DNA of 64,000 nucleotides from contig NZ_CP058909.1 of NCBI RefSeq assembly GCF_013415905.1, positions 3,286,001 through 3,350,000 of the forward strand. The letters are read 5' to 3'. The stretch is from Halosimplex pelagicum (GTDB lineage Archaea; Halobacteriota; Halobacteria; Halobacteriales; Haloarculaceae). The position numbers and the translations under genes are program-made. The notes below the pieces were generated by a model. It searched no databases, was not told the origin of the DNA, and saw only the letters and a list, made by a program, of their open reading frames with translations. Shown piece by piece: positions 15,703 through 25,019 of the stretch. Position 1 is the first letter of the stretch. Every line of letters starts with the position of its first letter.

Positions 15703-16509
15703 ATGAGTACACTGAAAGTCGAAAACCTGAGAAAAGAGTACGGCGACGTCACCGCGCTCGACGGCGTGTCGTTCGAGATCGAGGACGAGTTCGCGGTGCT
15801 GCTGGGCGAGTCCGGCGCCGGCAAGTCCACCATGCTGCGGTGCGTGAACGGGCTGACAGAGCCGACGGCGGGCTCGATCCGCCTCGACGGCCGGCCGATC
15901 ACGGGCTCGCGGTCGGACGTGGGCATGATCTTCCAGCAACACAACCTCGTCGAGGGCGTCTCGGCGTACCTGAACGCGCTGACGGGGTCGCTCGACCGCG
16001 TGTCGGTGCTGACGAGCCTGCTGCAGTGGCAGTCCCGCGAGGACAAGCTCCGCGCGCTCGACGCGCTGGAGACCGTCGGCCTGCTCGACGAGGCCGGCCA
16101 GCGCGTCTCGCAGATGAGCGGCGGCCAGCAACAGCGCGTCGGCATCGCCCGCGGACTGGTGCAGGACCCTCGGCTGTTGCTGGCCGACGAGCCGGTCGCG
16201 AGCCTCGACCCCGCCAGCGCCGAGACGGTCATGGGCTACCTGAAGAAGGCCGCGACCGAACACGACGTGACGGCGCTGGTCAGCCTCCACCAGGTCAACA
16301 TCGCCGCCCACTTCGGCGAGCGGTTCATCGGCCTGCGCGACGGCGAACTCCTCTTCGACGTGCGCCGCGACGACCTCACCCCCGAGCTGATCGACGACCT
16401 CTACGGCGACGTCGAGACGGTCGGGCTGGCCGACAGCGCCGACAGCGCCGACGGCGAGCCGGTGAGCGTCGAGAGCGAGCGGGGGACCGAACGGGCGGTC
16501 TCACGATGA
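15703..16509 (+). CDS. phnC: Phosphonate ABC transporter ATPase PhnC (268 aa)
   Basis: Transport ATPase for phosphonate uptake. Walker A is GESGAGKST (residues 35-43), the Q-loop region is GMIFQQHNLVEGVSAYLNAL, the signature is MSGGQQQRVGIARGL, Walker B is LLLADEPVASLD, and the H-loop is VSLHQVNIA. The 'FQQHNLV...YLNAL' stretch is typical of PhnC rather than PstB or amino-acid ATPases. An acidic tail of about 30 residues follows the ATPase domain. Its TGA overlaps the phnE ATG by 4 bp (ATGA), showing coupling to the permease. Confidence 0.93.
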   Translation: MSTLKVENLRKEYGDVTALDGVSFEIEDEFAVLLGESGAGKSTMLRCVNGLTEPTAGSIRLDGRPITGSRSDVGMIFQQHNLVEGVSAYLNALTGSLDRVSVLTSLLQWQSREDKLRALDALETVGLLDEAGQRVSQMSGGQQQRVGIARGLVQDPRLLLADEPVASLDPASAETVMGYLKKAATEHDVTALVSLHQVNIAAHFGERFIGLRDGELLFDVRRDDLTPELIDDLYGDVETVGLADSADSADGEPVSVESERGTERAVSR

Positions 16510-17624
16510 GCGGGCGCACGTCCGGCGACCGGTCCCCGAAGGAGTACTTCGGGCTCGAGGAGATCGGCGACTCGCCGGTCGAGCGGAAGTTGACGGAGCT
16601 GAAGTGGCGGTCGACGAAGCGACGGCTGTTCACGCTCGTCGGACTGGTCGGCGTCGGCGTCGTGTTCGGACTGAGCCTGGAGGTCATCGGCTTCTCCATC
16701 GGCGAGCTGATCACGCAGTGGCCCCAGTTCCTCGAGGCGCTCACCATGGGAGAGTCGCCGTACTTCCCGCCCGGGTCGTTCGCCATCCCGTTCACCGGGC
16801 TCTCGATCCCGTTCGTCGACGTCGGGGAGTACTGGGAGTTCATGGTGGAGGAGAACCTGATCATGCAGCTCGAGTCCGGCGGGAGCCTGCTGGGACTCGG
16901 CCTCGTCCCGCCGCTGTTCTACGAGGGGGTCACGATCGTCCCCGGCGCGATGTTCGCGACGCTCGCGGTCGCCGTCGCCGGGTCGGTGCTCGGCCTCCCG
17001 CTGGCGCTGTTTTTCGGCGTCATGTCCAGCGAGCGGGTCGTCCCGTACCCGTTCAACTTCGTCTTCCGCGGGACGATGAGCCTCATCCGCGCGATCCCGG
17101 GGCTGGTGTGGTTCCTGATCCTGATCCCGCTGGCCGGCGTGTCGACGTTCACCGCCGCGCTGGCGATCATGGTCGACACCACCGGCTACCTCGGCCGGCT
17201 GTTCACCGACGAACTGGAGGAGATCTCCGACGGCCCGATCGAGGGCATCCGCTCGACGGGCGCGAGCAAGACCCAGATCGTCCCCTTCGGGATGCTCAGC
17301 CAGGTGTTCCGGCAGTTCATCGCCTGGATCGCCTTCGACCTCGAACACAACGTCCGGGCCGCGATCGGGCTCGGGCTCATCGGGGGCGGCGGTCTCGGCC
17401 TCGAACTATACACACAGCGCCAGCTGTTCAGGTACACGGACATGATGGCCTGTATCATCCTCATCTTCCTGCTCGCGGGGTCGGTCGAGCTCGCGAGCCA
17501 GCGCGTCCGGTCGTACCTGCGCGAGGAGGAGGAAGCGGGGTCGGAGACGGGCGTCGTCGAAGCGTTCGTGAACGTCCCCCGGAACATCCTCGCCTCGACG
17601 CTCGGCCGGCGAGAGCGGCCCTGA
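16506..17624 (+). CDS. phnE: Phosphonate ABC transporter permease PhnE (372 aa)
   Basis: Membrane permease partner of PhnC and PhnD. A cytoplasmic N-terminus of about 45 residues is followed by a first membrane segment (FTLVGLVGVGVVFGLSLEVIG). A long external loop comes next, then the transporter core with further segments such as MFATLAVAVAGSVLGLPLALFF and GLVWFLILIPLAGV. The cytoplasmic EAA-type loop GIRSTGASKTQIVPFGML contacts the ATPase. It is longer than E. coli PhnE because of the N-terminal part and loop. The start overlaps the phnC stop. Confidence 0.92.
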   Translation: MSGRTSGDRSPKEYFGLEEIGDSPVERKLTELKWRSTKRRLFTLVGLVGVGVVFGLSLEVIGFSIGELITQWPQFLEALTMGESPYFPPGSFAIPFTGLSIPFVDVGEYWEFMVEENLIMQLESGGSLLGLGLVPPLFYEGVTIVPGAMFATLAVAVAGSVLGLPLALFFGVMSSERVVPYPFNFVFRGTMSLIRAIPGLVWFLILIPLAGVSTFTAALAIMVDTTGYLGRLFTDELEEISDGPIEGIRSTGASKTQIVPFGMLSQVFRQFIAWIAFDLEHNVRAAIGLGLIGGGGLGLELYTQRQLFRYTDMMACIILIFLLAGSVELASQRVRSYLREEEEAGSETGVVEAFVNVPRNILASTLGRRERP

Positions 17625-17652
17625 CCACGCTCGGAGCGATGACTTCCAACTC

Positions 17653-18324
17653 ATGACCTACTTCGAATCCTACGGTCCCGACCGCGCCCGCGACCTCTCG
17701 CCGGAACCGACGATCCACGACCCCGTCTCCATCACGGAGAGCGAACTCGGCGCGTGGACGGAAGTGCGCTCGGGGACCCGCATCGACGAGTCGGCGGTCG
17801 GCGACTACACCTACCTGATGGAGCGGGTGCAACTGGACTACGCGACCGTCGGGAAGTTCGGGTCGGTCGCCAGCGACGCGCGGCTCGGACCGACGAACCA
17901 TCCGATCGACCGCCCGACGGCCCACCACTTCACCTACCGGGCGGCGATGTACGACATGGGCGAGGACGACGACTCGATCTTCGATTGGCGGGCCGACCAG
18001 CCGGTGACGGTCGGCCACGACGTGTGGATCGGACACGGCGCGACCGTCCTCCCGGGCGTCGAGATCGGCAACGGCGCCGTCGTCGGCGCCGGCGCGGTCG
18101 TCGCTCACGACGTGGAACCCTACACCGTGGTCGCGGGCGTGCCCGCAGAGCCGGTCCGCCGCCGGTTCCCCGAGGAGATCGCCGCCCGGATCGAGGCCAC
18201 CGAGTGGTGGGACTGGGACCACGAGACGCTCGCCGAGCGCCTCGACGCGTTCCGCGACATCGACCGGTTCCTCGACGAGTACGCGCCCGACGCGGCGGCG
18301 GTCGCACAGACGGACGCGGACTGA
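17653..18324 (+). CDS. Phosphonate-locus hexapeptide-repeat acyltransferase (223 aa)
   Basis: Left-handed parallel beta-helix transferase. Hexapeptide turns are seen around VTVGHDVWIGHGATVLPGV and IGNGAVVGAGAVVA, followed by the common PYTVVAGVPAEPVRRRF terminus and an acidic C-terminal helix. This arrangement, and its position after phnDCE, match the phosphonate-associated hexapeptide transferase family (TIGR03308). Its exact acceptor is not settled; acetylation of an aminoalkylphosphonate or sugar intermediate is plausible. A 28-bp gap from phnE suggests the same transcript. The ATG at 17653 gives the standard N-terminus. Confidence 0.85.
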   Translation: MTYFESYGPDRARDLSPEPTIHDPVSITESELGAWTEVRSGTRIDESAVGDYTYLMERVQLDYATVGKFGSVASDARLGPTNHPIDRPTAHHFTYRAAMYDMGEDDDSIFDWRADQPVTVGHDVWIGHGATVLPGVEIGNGAVVGAGAVVAHDVEPYTVVAGVPAEPVRRRFPEEIAARIEATEWWDWDHETLAERLDAFRDIDRFLDEYAPDAAAVAQTDAD

Positions 18325-18326
18325 CG

Positions 18327-19121
18327 ATGGGCGACCGGTCACCGGGCGAGCGACGAGCGGCCCGACTGCTCGCGGCGGCCGTGCTCGTGGTCGGCGTCGC
18401 CCTCGTCGCGAACGCGGCGACCGTTCGCGTCCTCGATCTCGGCGGCGAGCGGTACCGATACAGCGCGGTCGAGGTCGAGTGGGACGCCGACGACGAGTGG
18501 TTCGTCTTCGAGGGGTCGAACCCGGTCGACGACGACCCCGATAGGATCCGGGGGATCGGATGTCTCTGGGAAGTCGAACGCCCGCGGCTCTGTCACTACG
18601 AGGCGTCGCTGGCCGAGTCAGCCGAGCGCAGCGACGGCGAGCCCGCGTCCGTGACGGTCGAGGCGCCGGTCGAGGCCGAGCATTTCTCCCTCTACGGGCC
18701 GTCCTATCCCGATCGCCACGAGCGAGCGATAGCGCGGTTCGTTTCGCTCGACGGGACGTTCTACCGGCGGTCGTCGACGTTCGACCGTGACGGGCCGTCG
18801 GAGCGGATCGAACTCACGCTGGAACCGGTCGACGGGGGGACGGTGATCGACGCGGTCGCGGTGAACCGGTCCACGCTCGACCCGCCCCTCGGTCGCGTGG
18901 TCGACGGGGAAACCGTGACCGTCAACAGGCGGCTCGGGGCCAGGGGCACCGTCGTCGCGACCGACGGCGGCTACGTCGCGGTCGTCGGCGAGCAAGCCCG
19001 CGAACGGCGACCGCTGCTGGGGTGGGCGAGCGGTCTCGTCCAGGTCGCGGTCGGCGCGGCGCTCTGTCGTCGCGGCTGGAGGGGGTTCCGGCGGACGCGG
19101 CTCGACCACGTGTGGTTCTGA
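18327..19121 (+). CDS. Hypothetical membrane-anchored protein (264 aa)
   Basis: Not recognised. It has an N-terminal signal-anchor segment (LLAAAVLVVGVALVANAATV), an extracytoplasmic beta-rich domain of about 190 residues with a Cys pair (IGCLWEV and RLCHYEA) that could form a disulfide, and a short C-terminal hydrophobic segment (LLGWASGLVQVAVGAALC) ending in a basic tail. This suggests two membrane passes around an external domain. The ATG lies 3 bp after the acyltransferase stop, so it may belong to the phnDCE transcript. A role in phosphonate use cannot be inferred from the sequence. Confidence 0.7.
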   Translation: MGDRSPGERRAARLLAAAVLVVGVALVANAATVRVLDLGGERYRYSAVEVEWDADDEWFVFEGSNPVDDDPDRIRGIGCLWEVERPRLCHYEASLAESAERSDGEPASVTVEAPVEAEHFSLYGPSYPDRHERAIARFVSLDGTFYRRSSTFDRDGPSERIELTLEPVDGGTVIDAVAVNRSTLDPPLGRVVDGETVTVNRRLGARGTVVATDGGYVAVVGEQARERRPLLGWASGLVQVAVGAALCRRGWRGFRRTRLDHVWF

Positions 19122-19209
19122 CCGCCGCGTTTCGTGTTTCGGGGTTCTCGGAATCGTCCGTCCGAGCGCCGCAGAGTGTCGTCGCCGTCCGCCGGGGGCG
19201 GTCCGGTCC

Positions 19210-20142
19210 TCAGATCATCGCGTGGTCGGCCTCGACGCCGGCGTGGAGGCGGACGGCGATCTCGGCGGCGTCGACCCAGTAGTAGATGGCGCGTTCGAGC
19301 GCCCGGGTTACGGTGACCAACGAGCCGTACAGCTCCGGGTCGTAGGCGGTGACGAGCTCGAACAGCTCGTCCAGGTCGCGGTGGACGGTCTCCTCCTCGG
19401 CGCGGAGCCGGTCGTGGGCGGCCAGGTCGCCCTCGAAGAGCACGTCGCGGAAGTGGTCGTTGATGCGGGCGCCGGCGGCGAAGACGTCGAGGACGCGCTC
19501 CTCGACGACGCCGGTGGTCGCGACGGGCTGGCGGTCGGTCACGTCGGCGATGAAGCAGGCGCGGTCGCCGACGATCTCGAGGTTCGTCGCGACGGTCGCC
19601 AGGTCGGAGGCGACCCGATTCCCGGGCCAGTCGTTCGTGAGCGTGTAGGACTTCAGCTCTTCGAGGACCGCGAAGTACCGCTCGTTGGTCAGCGATTCGA
19701 GCGCGCCGGCGGGCTGGTCGGGTTCGTCGCCGACGACGGCGAGCCGAGCGGCCTCGTACTGGGTGGCGGTCACCTCGTCGAGGCGTTCGAGCAGGTCGAG
19801 GACCGCGGGGCCGCGGCGCTCGCCGGCGGGTGAGTGGCCGTTCTCCCCCTGGTCGTCCGACCCGGGCCGCGGGGTGCCGGCGGGTTCGAGGAGCCGGGAG
19901 ACGCTGTCGGCGGTCTCGTAGACCGCCTCGTCGTCGACGACGTAGGCCTTCCGCACCACGTCGTCGCGCTTGAGCTCCTGGAGCAACTCCGAGAGGTACT
20001 GCTCGGAGATGCCGACCGTCGCCGCGAGCTCGGCCTTCGTCTCGGGCGCGGTCCGGTCGATCGCTTCGACGACGTGGGCGAGCGTTGCGTCACGGCCCTG
20101 GCGGGTCGCGTCGCGCGAGCGGTGCCAGGTTCTGCGAGCCAT
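19210..20142 (-). CDS. Winged-HTH / PhoU-domain regulator (310 aa)
   Basis: Two-part regulator. Residues about 20-75 form a winged helix-turn-helix (TKAELAATVGISEQYLSELLQELKRDDVV). A Gly/Pro-rich linker follows, then a PhoU-like helical domain from about residue 125 to the end with signature-like segments (NLEIVGDRACFIADV and RALERAIYYWVDAAEIAVRL). PhoU proteins sense the Pst system; fusion to a DNA-binding domain suggests direct phosphate-responsive transcription control. That is inference. The ATG at 20142 gives MARRTWHRSRD; the upstream ATG adds only nine basic residues. It is divergent from the AbrB-PhoU gene at 20338. Confidence 0.85.
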   Translation of the reverse strand: MARRTWHRSRDATRQGRDATLAHVVEAIDRTAPETKAELAATVGISEQYLSELLQELKRDDVVRKAYVVDDEAVYETADSVSRLLEPAGTPRPGSDDQGENGHSPAGERRGPAVLDLLERLDEVTATQYEAARLAVVGDEPDQPAGALESLTNERYFAVLEELKSYTLTNDWPGNRVASDLATVATNLEIVGDRACFIADVTDRQPVATTGVVEERVLDVFAAGARINDHFRDVLFEGDLAAHDRLRAEEETVHRDLDELFELVTAYDPELYGSLVTVTRALERAIYYWVDAAEIAVRLHAGVEADHAMI

Positions 20143-20337
20143 ACCGCCCCGTCTGACCGGTCGCGACAAAGGGGTGCTCCACGGAGTGTCCGGACGGCTA
20201 TATAGCGTCCGTCCGCGCCGCGCCCGCGCTCGTCTCTATCCCTCCGTCGTCGACCCCGTACGGATATATATGGTCCGGGAGTGGAACGTCCATTTCATAT
20301 AAACGTTAAGTTGGGATCCGTGGGGATACGACCGCGT
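20143..20337. promoter_or_regulatory. Divergent promoter region between two PhoU-type regulators
   Basis: The 195-bp spacer carries several TATA-like boxes: CTATATAG at about 20199-20206, ATATATA at about 20264-20270 and CATATAAAC at about 20297-20305. The last lies about 35 bp before the ATG at 20338 and best fits that gene. An 8-bp palindrome CCGTACGG at 20256-20263 overlaps the second box and recalls the GTACGG-containing palindromes upstream of pstS. It could be an operator. Confidence 0.5.
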
Positions 20338-21375
20338 ATGGAGACGAGAAAGGTCCAGCTGTCCGGGGGGACGACGTACACGGTGTCCCTGCCGAAGGCC
20401 TGGGCGAACGAACAGGGGATCGAGGCGGGGTCGGTGCTGTCGCTGTACCCGAACGCGGACGGGTCCTTGCTCGTCGAGGCGGCGGCCGAGCGGGCCGACG
20501 AGACGCGGTCGGCGTCGGTGGACGTGTCGACGAGCAGCGACAGCGCCGTCAGACAGCGGGTCCGTGCGCTGCACGCCGTCGGGTTCGACGAGGTGACGCT
20601 CGTCGACGCGAGCGGCCACGGCGGCGACCGGCGCGCGCTGGTCGAGGACACCGTCGCCGAACTGTCGGGGTTCGAACTGCTGGAGGTCACGGAGACGCGC
20701 ATCCGGCTCACGAACCTCATCGACGCCGAGAACGTGGACGTGCGCAAGAGCGCGCTGCGGCTCCGGCTGGTGACGCTCGCGATGCACCGCGACGCGGTGA
20801 CGGCCGTCGTCGAGGGCGACGCGGCGCTGGCCGAGCGGGTGGTCGACCGCGACGCGGAGGCCGACAAACTGTTCGCGATGGTGACCCGGCACTTCCGGCG
20901 GGCGCTCACCGACCTCCACGAGGTCGAGAAGCTCGACCACCAGCGCGACGAGCTGTTCGAGTACTACTACGCCTGCCGGCAGTTCGAGCGGGTCGCCGAC
21001 CACGCCGTGAAAGTGGCCCGCTTCGCGCTCGACCCGGACGCGGCGCTGCCCGAGGGGTTCGCCGACCGCGTCGTCTCGCTCGGCAAGGACGCCTGCGGCG
21101 TCGTCGACGAGGCCGGCGACGTGATCCTCGCCGACGCCGGCGTCGAGGCCGCACATTCGGCGCTGTCCAGCCGCGACGAGCTGGTCGACGCCATCGAGCG
21201 GCTCGATCGCGACCTCTACGACCACGACGTCCCCGGGGAGGCTCACACCGCCGGGCTGTTGCTCGACAGTCTCCGGCGCACGGCCGAGTACGGGGCCAAC
21301 GTCGCGGCCGTCGCTATCCAGCAGGTGTCCCGACAGGAACTCGACTTCGACCGAGCGGCGCCCGCGTCGCAGTGA
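20338..21375 (+). CDS. AbrB-PhoU fusion, phosphate uptake regulator (345 aa)
   Basis: The N-terminal 45 residues form a SpoVT/AbrB-type DNA-binding domain (METRKVQLSGGTTYTVSLPK, then AGSVLSLYP). Two PhoU-like helical repeats follow, with ERVADHAVKVARFAL and the C-terminal RRTAEYGANVAAVAIQQ as signatures. The ATG at 20338 places the AbrB domain at the very start and gives a near-leaderless transcript from the box at about 20300. It is convergent with pstB, the two stops being 40 bp apart. It is a paralogue of the gene at 26567; together they bracket pstSCAB. A role in regulating pst genes is likely by family and context. Confidence 0.9.
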   Translation: METRKVQLSGGTTYTVSLPKAWANEQGIEAGSVLSLYPNADGSLLVEAAAERADETRSASVDVSTSSDSAVRQRVRALHAVGFDEVTLVDASGHGGDRRALVEDTVAELSGFELLEVTETRIRLTNLIDAENVDVRKSALRLRLVTLAMHRDAVTAVVEGDAALAERVVDRDAEADKLFAMVTRHFRRALTDLHEVEKLDHQRDELFEYYYACRQFERVADHAVKVARFALDPDAALPEGFADRVVSLGKDACGVVDEAGDVILADAGVEAAHSALSSRDELVDAIERLDRDLYDHDVPGEAHTAGLLLDSLRRTAEYGANVAAVAIQQVSRQELDFDRAAPASQ

Positions 21376-21415
21376 CCGGCGTTCGCGCGCGAGGTCGGGG
21401 TCGCGACGGGTCCGG

Positions 21416-22345
21416 CTACCCGAACTTGCCGGTGATGTAGTCCTCGACGCGCTGGCTCTCGGGGTTCTCGAAGATCTTGTCGGTGTCGTCGTACTCGACG
21501 AGTTCGCCGCCGGTGAGGAACACGGCGGTCTGGTCGGAGATGCGCGCGGCCTGCTGCATGCTGTGGGTGACGACGACGACCGTGTAGTCCTCGGCGAGGT
21601 CCTCGATGAGGTCCTCGATCTTCGAGGTGGCGACGGGGTCCAGGGCGCTCGCGGGCTCGTCCATCAGGATGACTTCGGGGCCGACCGCCAGACAGCGGGC
21701 GATACAGAGCCGCTGTTGCTGGCCGCCCGAGAGGCCGAGGGCGTTGTCGTCGAGGCGGTCCTCGACCTCGTCCCACAGCGCGGCCTGCCGGAGCGACTGC
21801 TCGACGAGTTCCCGCTCCTCGTCGGTGTCGTCGCGGCCGAGCACGCGGGCGACGAGTCCGGTGTCGAGGTCGCCGTGTTTGCGCGGGCCGTAGGAGATGT
21901 TGTCGCGGATCGACTTGGGGAAGGGGTTGGGGGCCTGGAACACCATGCCGACGCGCTTGCGCAGTTCCACGAGGTCGACGCCGTCCTGGTAGATCTCCTC
22001 GCCGCCGAGTTCCACGGAGCCGTCGATGCTGGCGGCCTTGATCCGGTCGTTCATCCGGTTCAGGCAGCGCAGGAACGTCGACTTGCCGCAGCCCGACGGG
22101 CCGATGAGGGCGGTGACGCTCTCCTCGGGGATGTCCATCGAGACGCCCTTCAGGGCGTGGTCGTCGCCGTAGTGGACGTCCAGATCCTCGACGCTGAGCT
22201 TCGGTTCGCCCGCGAACTCGTACTCGCGCCACTCCTCGCGGACGCGCTCGTCGGTCTCGCCGGCGGTGGTCTCGCTCTCGGCGGCCGCGTCGGTTTCGGG
22301 TGTCGGTTCGTCGGTGTCGGTCTGGGTGAAGTCCGTTTCGCTCAT
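21416..22345 (-). CDS. pstB: Phosphate ABC transporter ATPase PstB (309 aa)
   Basis: ATPase of the high-affinity phosphate importer. Walker A is GPSGCGKST (residues 82-90), the PstB-typical stretch is [19 protein letters not shown], the Q-loop is [19 protein letters not shown], the signature is [16 protein letters not shown], Walker B is [16 protein letters not shown], and the H-loop is [15 protein letters not shown]. About 50 acidic residues precede the ATPase domain, a halophilic extension. The ATG at 22345 overlaps the pstA stop (ATGA). It is the last gene of the minus-strand pstSCAB operon. Confidence 0.96.
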   Translation of the reverse strand: MSETDFTQTDTDEPTPETDAAAESETTAGETDERVREEWREYEFAGEPKLSVEDLDVHYGDDHALKGVSMDIPEESVTALIGPSGCGKSTFLRCLNRMNDRIKAASIDGSVELGGEEIYQDGVDLVELRKRVGMVFQAPNPFPKSIRDNISYGPRKHGDLDTGLVARVLGRDDTDEERELVEQSLRQAALWDEVEDRLDDNALGLSGGQQQRLCIARCLAVGPEVILMDEPASALDPVATSKIEDLIEDLAEDYTVVVVTHSMQQAARISDQTAVFLTGGELVEYDDTDKIFENPESQRVEDYITGKFG

Positions 22346-23979
22346 TGGTCGAGTTTCCTCCTGAAGTAGATCCGCGAGCCGATGCCGACCGCGTAGAAGC
22401 TCATCACGACGAGCAACAGCACCAGCGCAGTCCCCCAGGCGAAGCCCATGTTCGCCTCGAGTCCGGCGGTGATGACCGCGTACAGCTGGTAGGGCAGCGC
22501 GCTCGACGACTGCACGAGGTTCACGTCGGGCACTGCGACGAACGGGAACGCCGAGGTGAACCGGAAGCCGCCCTCGACGACGCCCGCGACCTCCGAGGGG
22601 AACGGGGAACTGGTCGTGACCAGCAGGATGGGCGCCGTCTCGCCGGCGATACGGCCGATGCCGAGGATGACGCCGGTGATGACGCCCGGCAGCGACGCCG
22701 GGAGGACGACGCTCTTGATGGTCTCCCACTTGGAGACGCCCAGCGCGGCGCTGGCGTCGCGGTACTCGTCGGGGACGCTCTTGAGCGACTCCCGGCTGGT
22801 GATGACCACCAGCGGCAGCAGCATGAACCCGAGGACGAGCTGGCCGGCGAGGAGCGAACTGGTGTTGCCGAAGCGCGGGACGAAGAAGGCCAGCCCGAAC
22901 AGTCCGTAGACGACGCTGGGTGTGCTCCAGAGGCCGTTCGTGGATATCTCGACCAGGGAGGTGAACCGGCCCTGGTCGGCGTACTCGGTGAGGAAGACGG
23001 CCGCGCCGACGCCCAGCGGCACCGCGAGCACGACCGCGCCGACGACCAGCCAGACGGTCCCGACGATGGCCGGGAGCACCCCGTCGATGCCCGCGCCGAG
23101 CGTGCTGTACCCCTCCATCACGAACGGCCAGTAGAACCAGACGATCGGCCCCTCGACGACGACCCACGTGTCCAGAACGGGCGGGTTGAACCAGGTCCAC
23201 GGCCCCCAGAAGAGGCCGTACTCGATCCCCTCGGTCATCGGGCCGAAGCCGCGGACGACGATGAACCCGACGAGCGAGCCGAGCAGGGCGAGCATCCCGG
23301 CGGCGTTCGTCGCGATGAGGGTGTACGCGCCGAGCTGTCGGCCCTGGGGGCCGAAGCCGCCGTAGACGCGGGCGGCCGTCCAGGCGCCGACGAGCCCGGC
23401 GAACAGCGCGATCACCGGCACGCCGACGACGCCCGTCAGCGTGATGGAGAACCCGTCGGGGCTCCACGTCCAGCCCGGGGCGACGAGGCCCGCGGCGACG
23501 ACCAGCCCCGAGACGAGGACGAACAGGCCCGCCGAGAGGGTGACTCCCAGGTCCTCGCGGGCGACCAGCGCGACGCCCGCGCCGACCGCGCCGGTGACCA
23601 GCGCGACGACCGGCCAGACCGTCGAGAGCCCGAGCGTCTGGGCGGCGACGAGCCCGCCGACCGCGAACCACAGCAGACCGAGCAGCGCCGCGGAGACGAG
23701 TCCGCCAGTGTGCCCGGGTTCGGCGGCGAAGCGACCGCCGTAGGAGGCGGCGCCCAGGGCCACGATGCCGACGCCGACGACCGTCAGCGACCCGCCCAGC
23801 GCCGCGGCGACGGAGACGCCGCCGACGGTGATGTCGGCCGGGACGTACTGGGCGAGCGCGAGCAGTCCGAGGACGAACGACGCGAACGACAGGGCGACTA
23901 GCCCGCCGCTGACCAGCTCGCGCGTCGAGGAGTCGTCGGCGACCAGCGCGTCGCGCGACTCCGCGTCGGTGTAGCTCAC
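22342..23979 (-). CDS. pstA: Phosphate ABC transporter permease PstA with long N-terminal membrane extension (545 aa)
   Basis: Permease subunit. The transporter core occupies roughly the last 280 residues, with the cytoplasmic EAA-type loop [20 protein letters not shown] and the signature [15 protein letters not shown]. Ahead of it lie about 250 residues with around six or seven extra hydrophobic segments (for example [20 protein letters not shown] and [20 protein letters not shown]). Bacterial PstA is only about 300 residues. The GTG at 23979 overlaps the pstC stop by 4 bp, so the long form is the natural reading frame and not a mis-call. The role of the extra membrane region is unknown. Confidence 0.92.
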   Translation of the reverse strand: MSYTDAESRDALVADDSSTRELVSGGLVALSFASFVLGLLALAQYVPADITVGGVSVAAALGGSLTVVGVGIVALGAASYGGRFAAEPGHTGGLVSAALLGLLWFAVGGLVAAQTLGLSTVWPVVALVTGAVGAGVALVAREDLGVTLSAGLFVLVSGLVVAAGLVAPGWTWSPDGFSITLTGVVGVPVIALFAGLVGAWTAARVYGGFGPQGRQLGAYTLIATNAAGMLALLGSLVGFIVVRGFGPMTEGIEYGLFWGPWTWFNPPVLDTWVVVEGPIVWFYWPFVMEGYSTLGAGIDGVLPAIVGTVWLVVGAVVLAVPLGVGAAVFLTEYADQGRFTSLVEISTNGLWSTPSVVYGLFGLAFFVPRFGNTSSLLAGQLVLGFMLLPLVVITSRESLKSVPDEYRDASAALGVSKWETIKSVVLPASLPGVITGVILGIGRIAGETAPILLVTTSSPFPSEVAGVVEGGFRFTSAFPFVAVPDVNLVQSSSALPYQLYAVITAGLEANMGFAWGTALVLLLVVMSFYAVGIGSRIYFRRKLDQ

Positions 23980-25019
23980 TGTTCACCCCCCAGCCGCTCG
24001 CTCATCCGGCGCTCGATGAGCTGTGAGGCGACGGAGAAGCCCATCACGGTGACGAACAGGACGACGCCGGCCGCGAACAGCCCCGACATCTGGAGGCCGC
24101 TGGCGGCGCCGTACTGGCTGGCGATGAGGCTCGTGAGCGTGATCGTGCTGTCGAAGACGTCCGTCAGCGGCGTGGGCAGCTCGACGACGTTGGCGAGGAT
24201 GACCGTCGCGGCCATCGTCTCGCCGACGGCGCGGCCGACGCCGAGCAGGACCGCGGCGGAGATGCCCGAGAACGCGGTCGGCAGCGTGACGCTCGTCGTC
24301 GTCTGCCAGTCCGTCGCGCCCAGCGCGTGGGCGCCGTCTTTCGTCGGACCCGGGACGGCGGCGATGGCGTCCTCCGCCACCGACACCACCGTCGGGAGCG
24401 CCATCACGCCGATGACGAACCCGACGATGAAGATGTTCCCGAGCTGTGGGACGCTCAGTTCCGTCTGGAAGTACGGCGAGAGGATGGTGAAGCCGATGAA
24501 CCCGTAGACGATAGAGGGGATGCCGGCGAGCATCTCGACGGCCGGTTTGACGATCTCGCGGGCCCAGCCGGGCGCGACCTCGCTGATGAAGACCGCGCCG
24601 GCGACGCCCAGCGGCGCCGCGACGAACGTCGCGATGACGGTCGTCACCAGCGTCCCCCACATCATCGGGACGAGCGAGTAGACGTTCGTCGCCGTCTCCC
24701 AGAACGGGTCGGAGCCGACGAGGAGGTACAGTCCCATCTCGCGGACGGCCGGGAGGGCGTTGATCATCAGGTAGACGGTGATGAACCCGAGGATCAGGAC
24801 CGTCGAGGTGGTCGTCGCGAACAGGAGAAAGCGAGCGGTGCTCTCCTCCGCGACGAGGTAGCCCCCGACGACGAACACGGCGAACGCGAGCGCGATCGGG
24901 GCCGTCAGCGCCGGCGCGACCAGAAACGAGAGGATCCCGGCCGCGGCGAGGACGGTCCCGACGCCCCCGACCACCTGCGTCCCGGTGTCCAGGCCGTCGA
25001 GTCGCGTCGCGACGCTCAT
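23976..25019 (-). CDS. pstC: Phosphate ABC transporter permease PstC (347 aa)
   Basis: Partner permease of PstA. It carries hydrophobic segments near the N-terminus ([21 protein letters not shown]), a loop with the PstC-typical [20 protein letters not shown], then [28 protein letters not shown], the EAA-type loop ending [17 protein letters not shown], and [15 protein letters not shown]. The arrangement matches PstC well. The ATG at 25019 overlaps the pstS stop by 4 bp and its stop overlaps the GTG of pstA, so translation of the operon is tightly coupled. Confidence 0.94.
   Translation of the reverse strand: MSVATRLDGLDTGTQVVGGVGTVLAAAGILSFLVAPALTAPIALAFAVFVVGGYLVAEESTARFLLFATTTSTVLILGFITVYLMINALPAVREMGLYLLVGSDPFWETATNVYSLVPMMWGTLVTTVIATFVAAPLGVAGAVFISEVAPGWAREIVKPAVEMLAGIPSIVYGFIGFTILSPYFQTELSVPQLGNIFIVGFVIGVMALPTVVSVAEDAIAAVPGPTKDGAHALGATDWQTTTSVTLPTAFSGISAAVLLGVGRAVGETMAATVILANVVELPTPLTDVFDSTITLTSLIASQYGAASGLQMSGLFAAGVVLFVTVMGFSVASQLIERRMSERLGGEQ

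Noticed and set aside
22345..23901. 518-aa plus-strand frame opposite pstA
   Set aside because: Highly charged Asp/Arg/Glu-rich sequence without hydrophobic core, an antisense shadow of a membrane protein gene in G+C-rich DNA.
21416..23986. 856-aa frame suggesting a permease-ATPase fusion
   Set aside because: Only the last 309 residues are PstB. The rest is an Arg-rich shadow of pstA in another frame.
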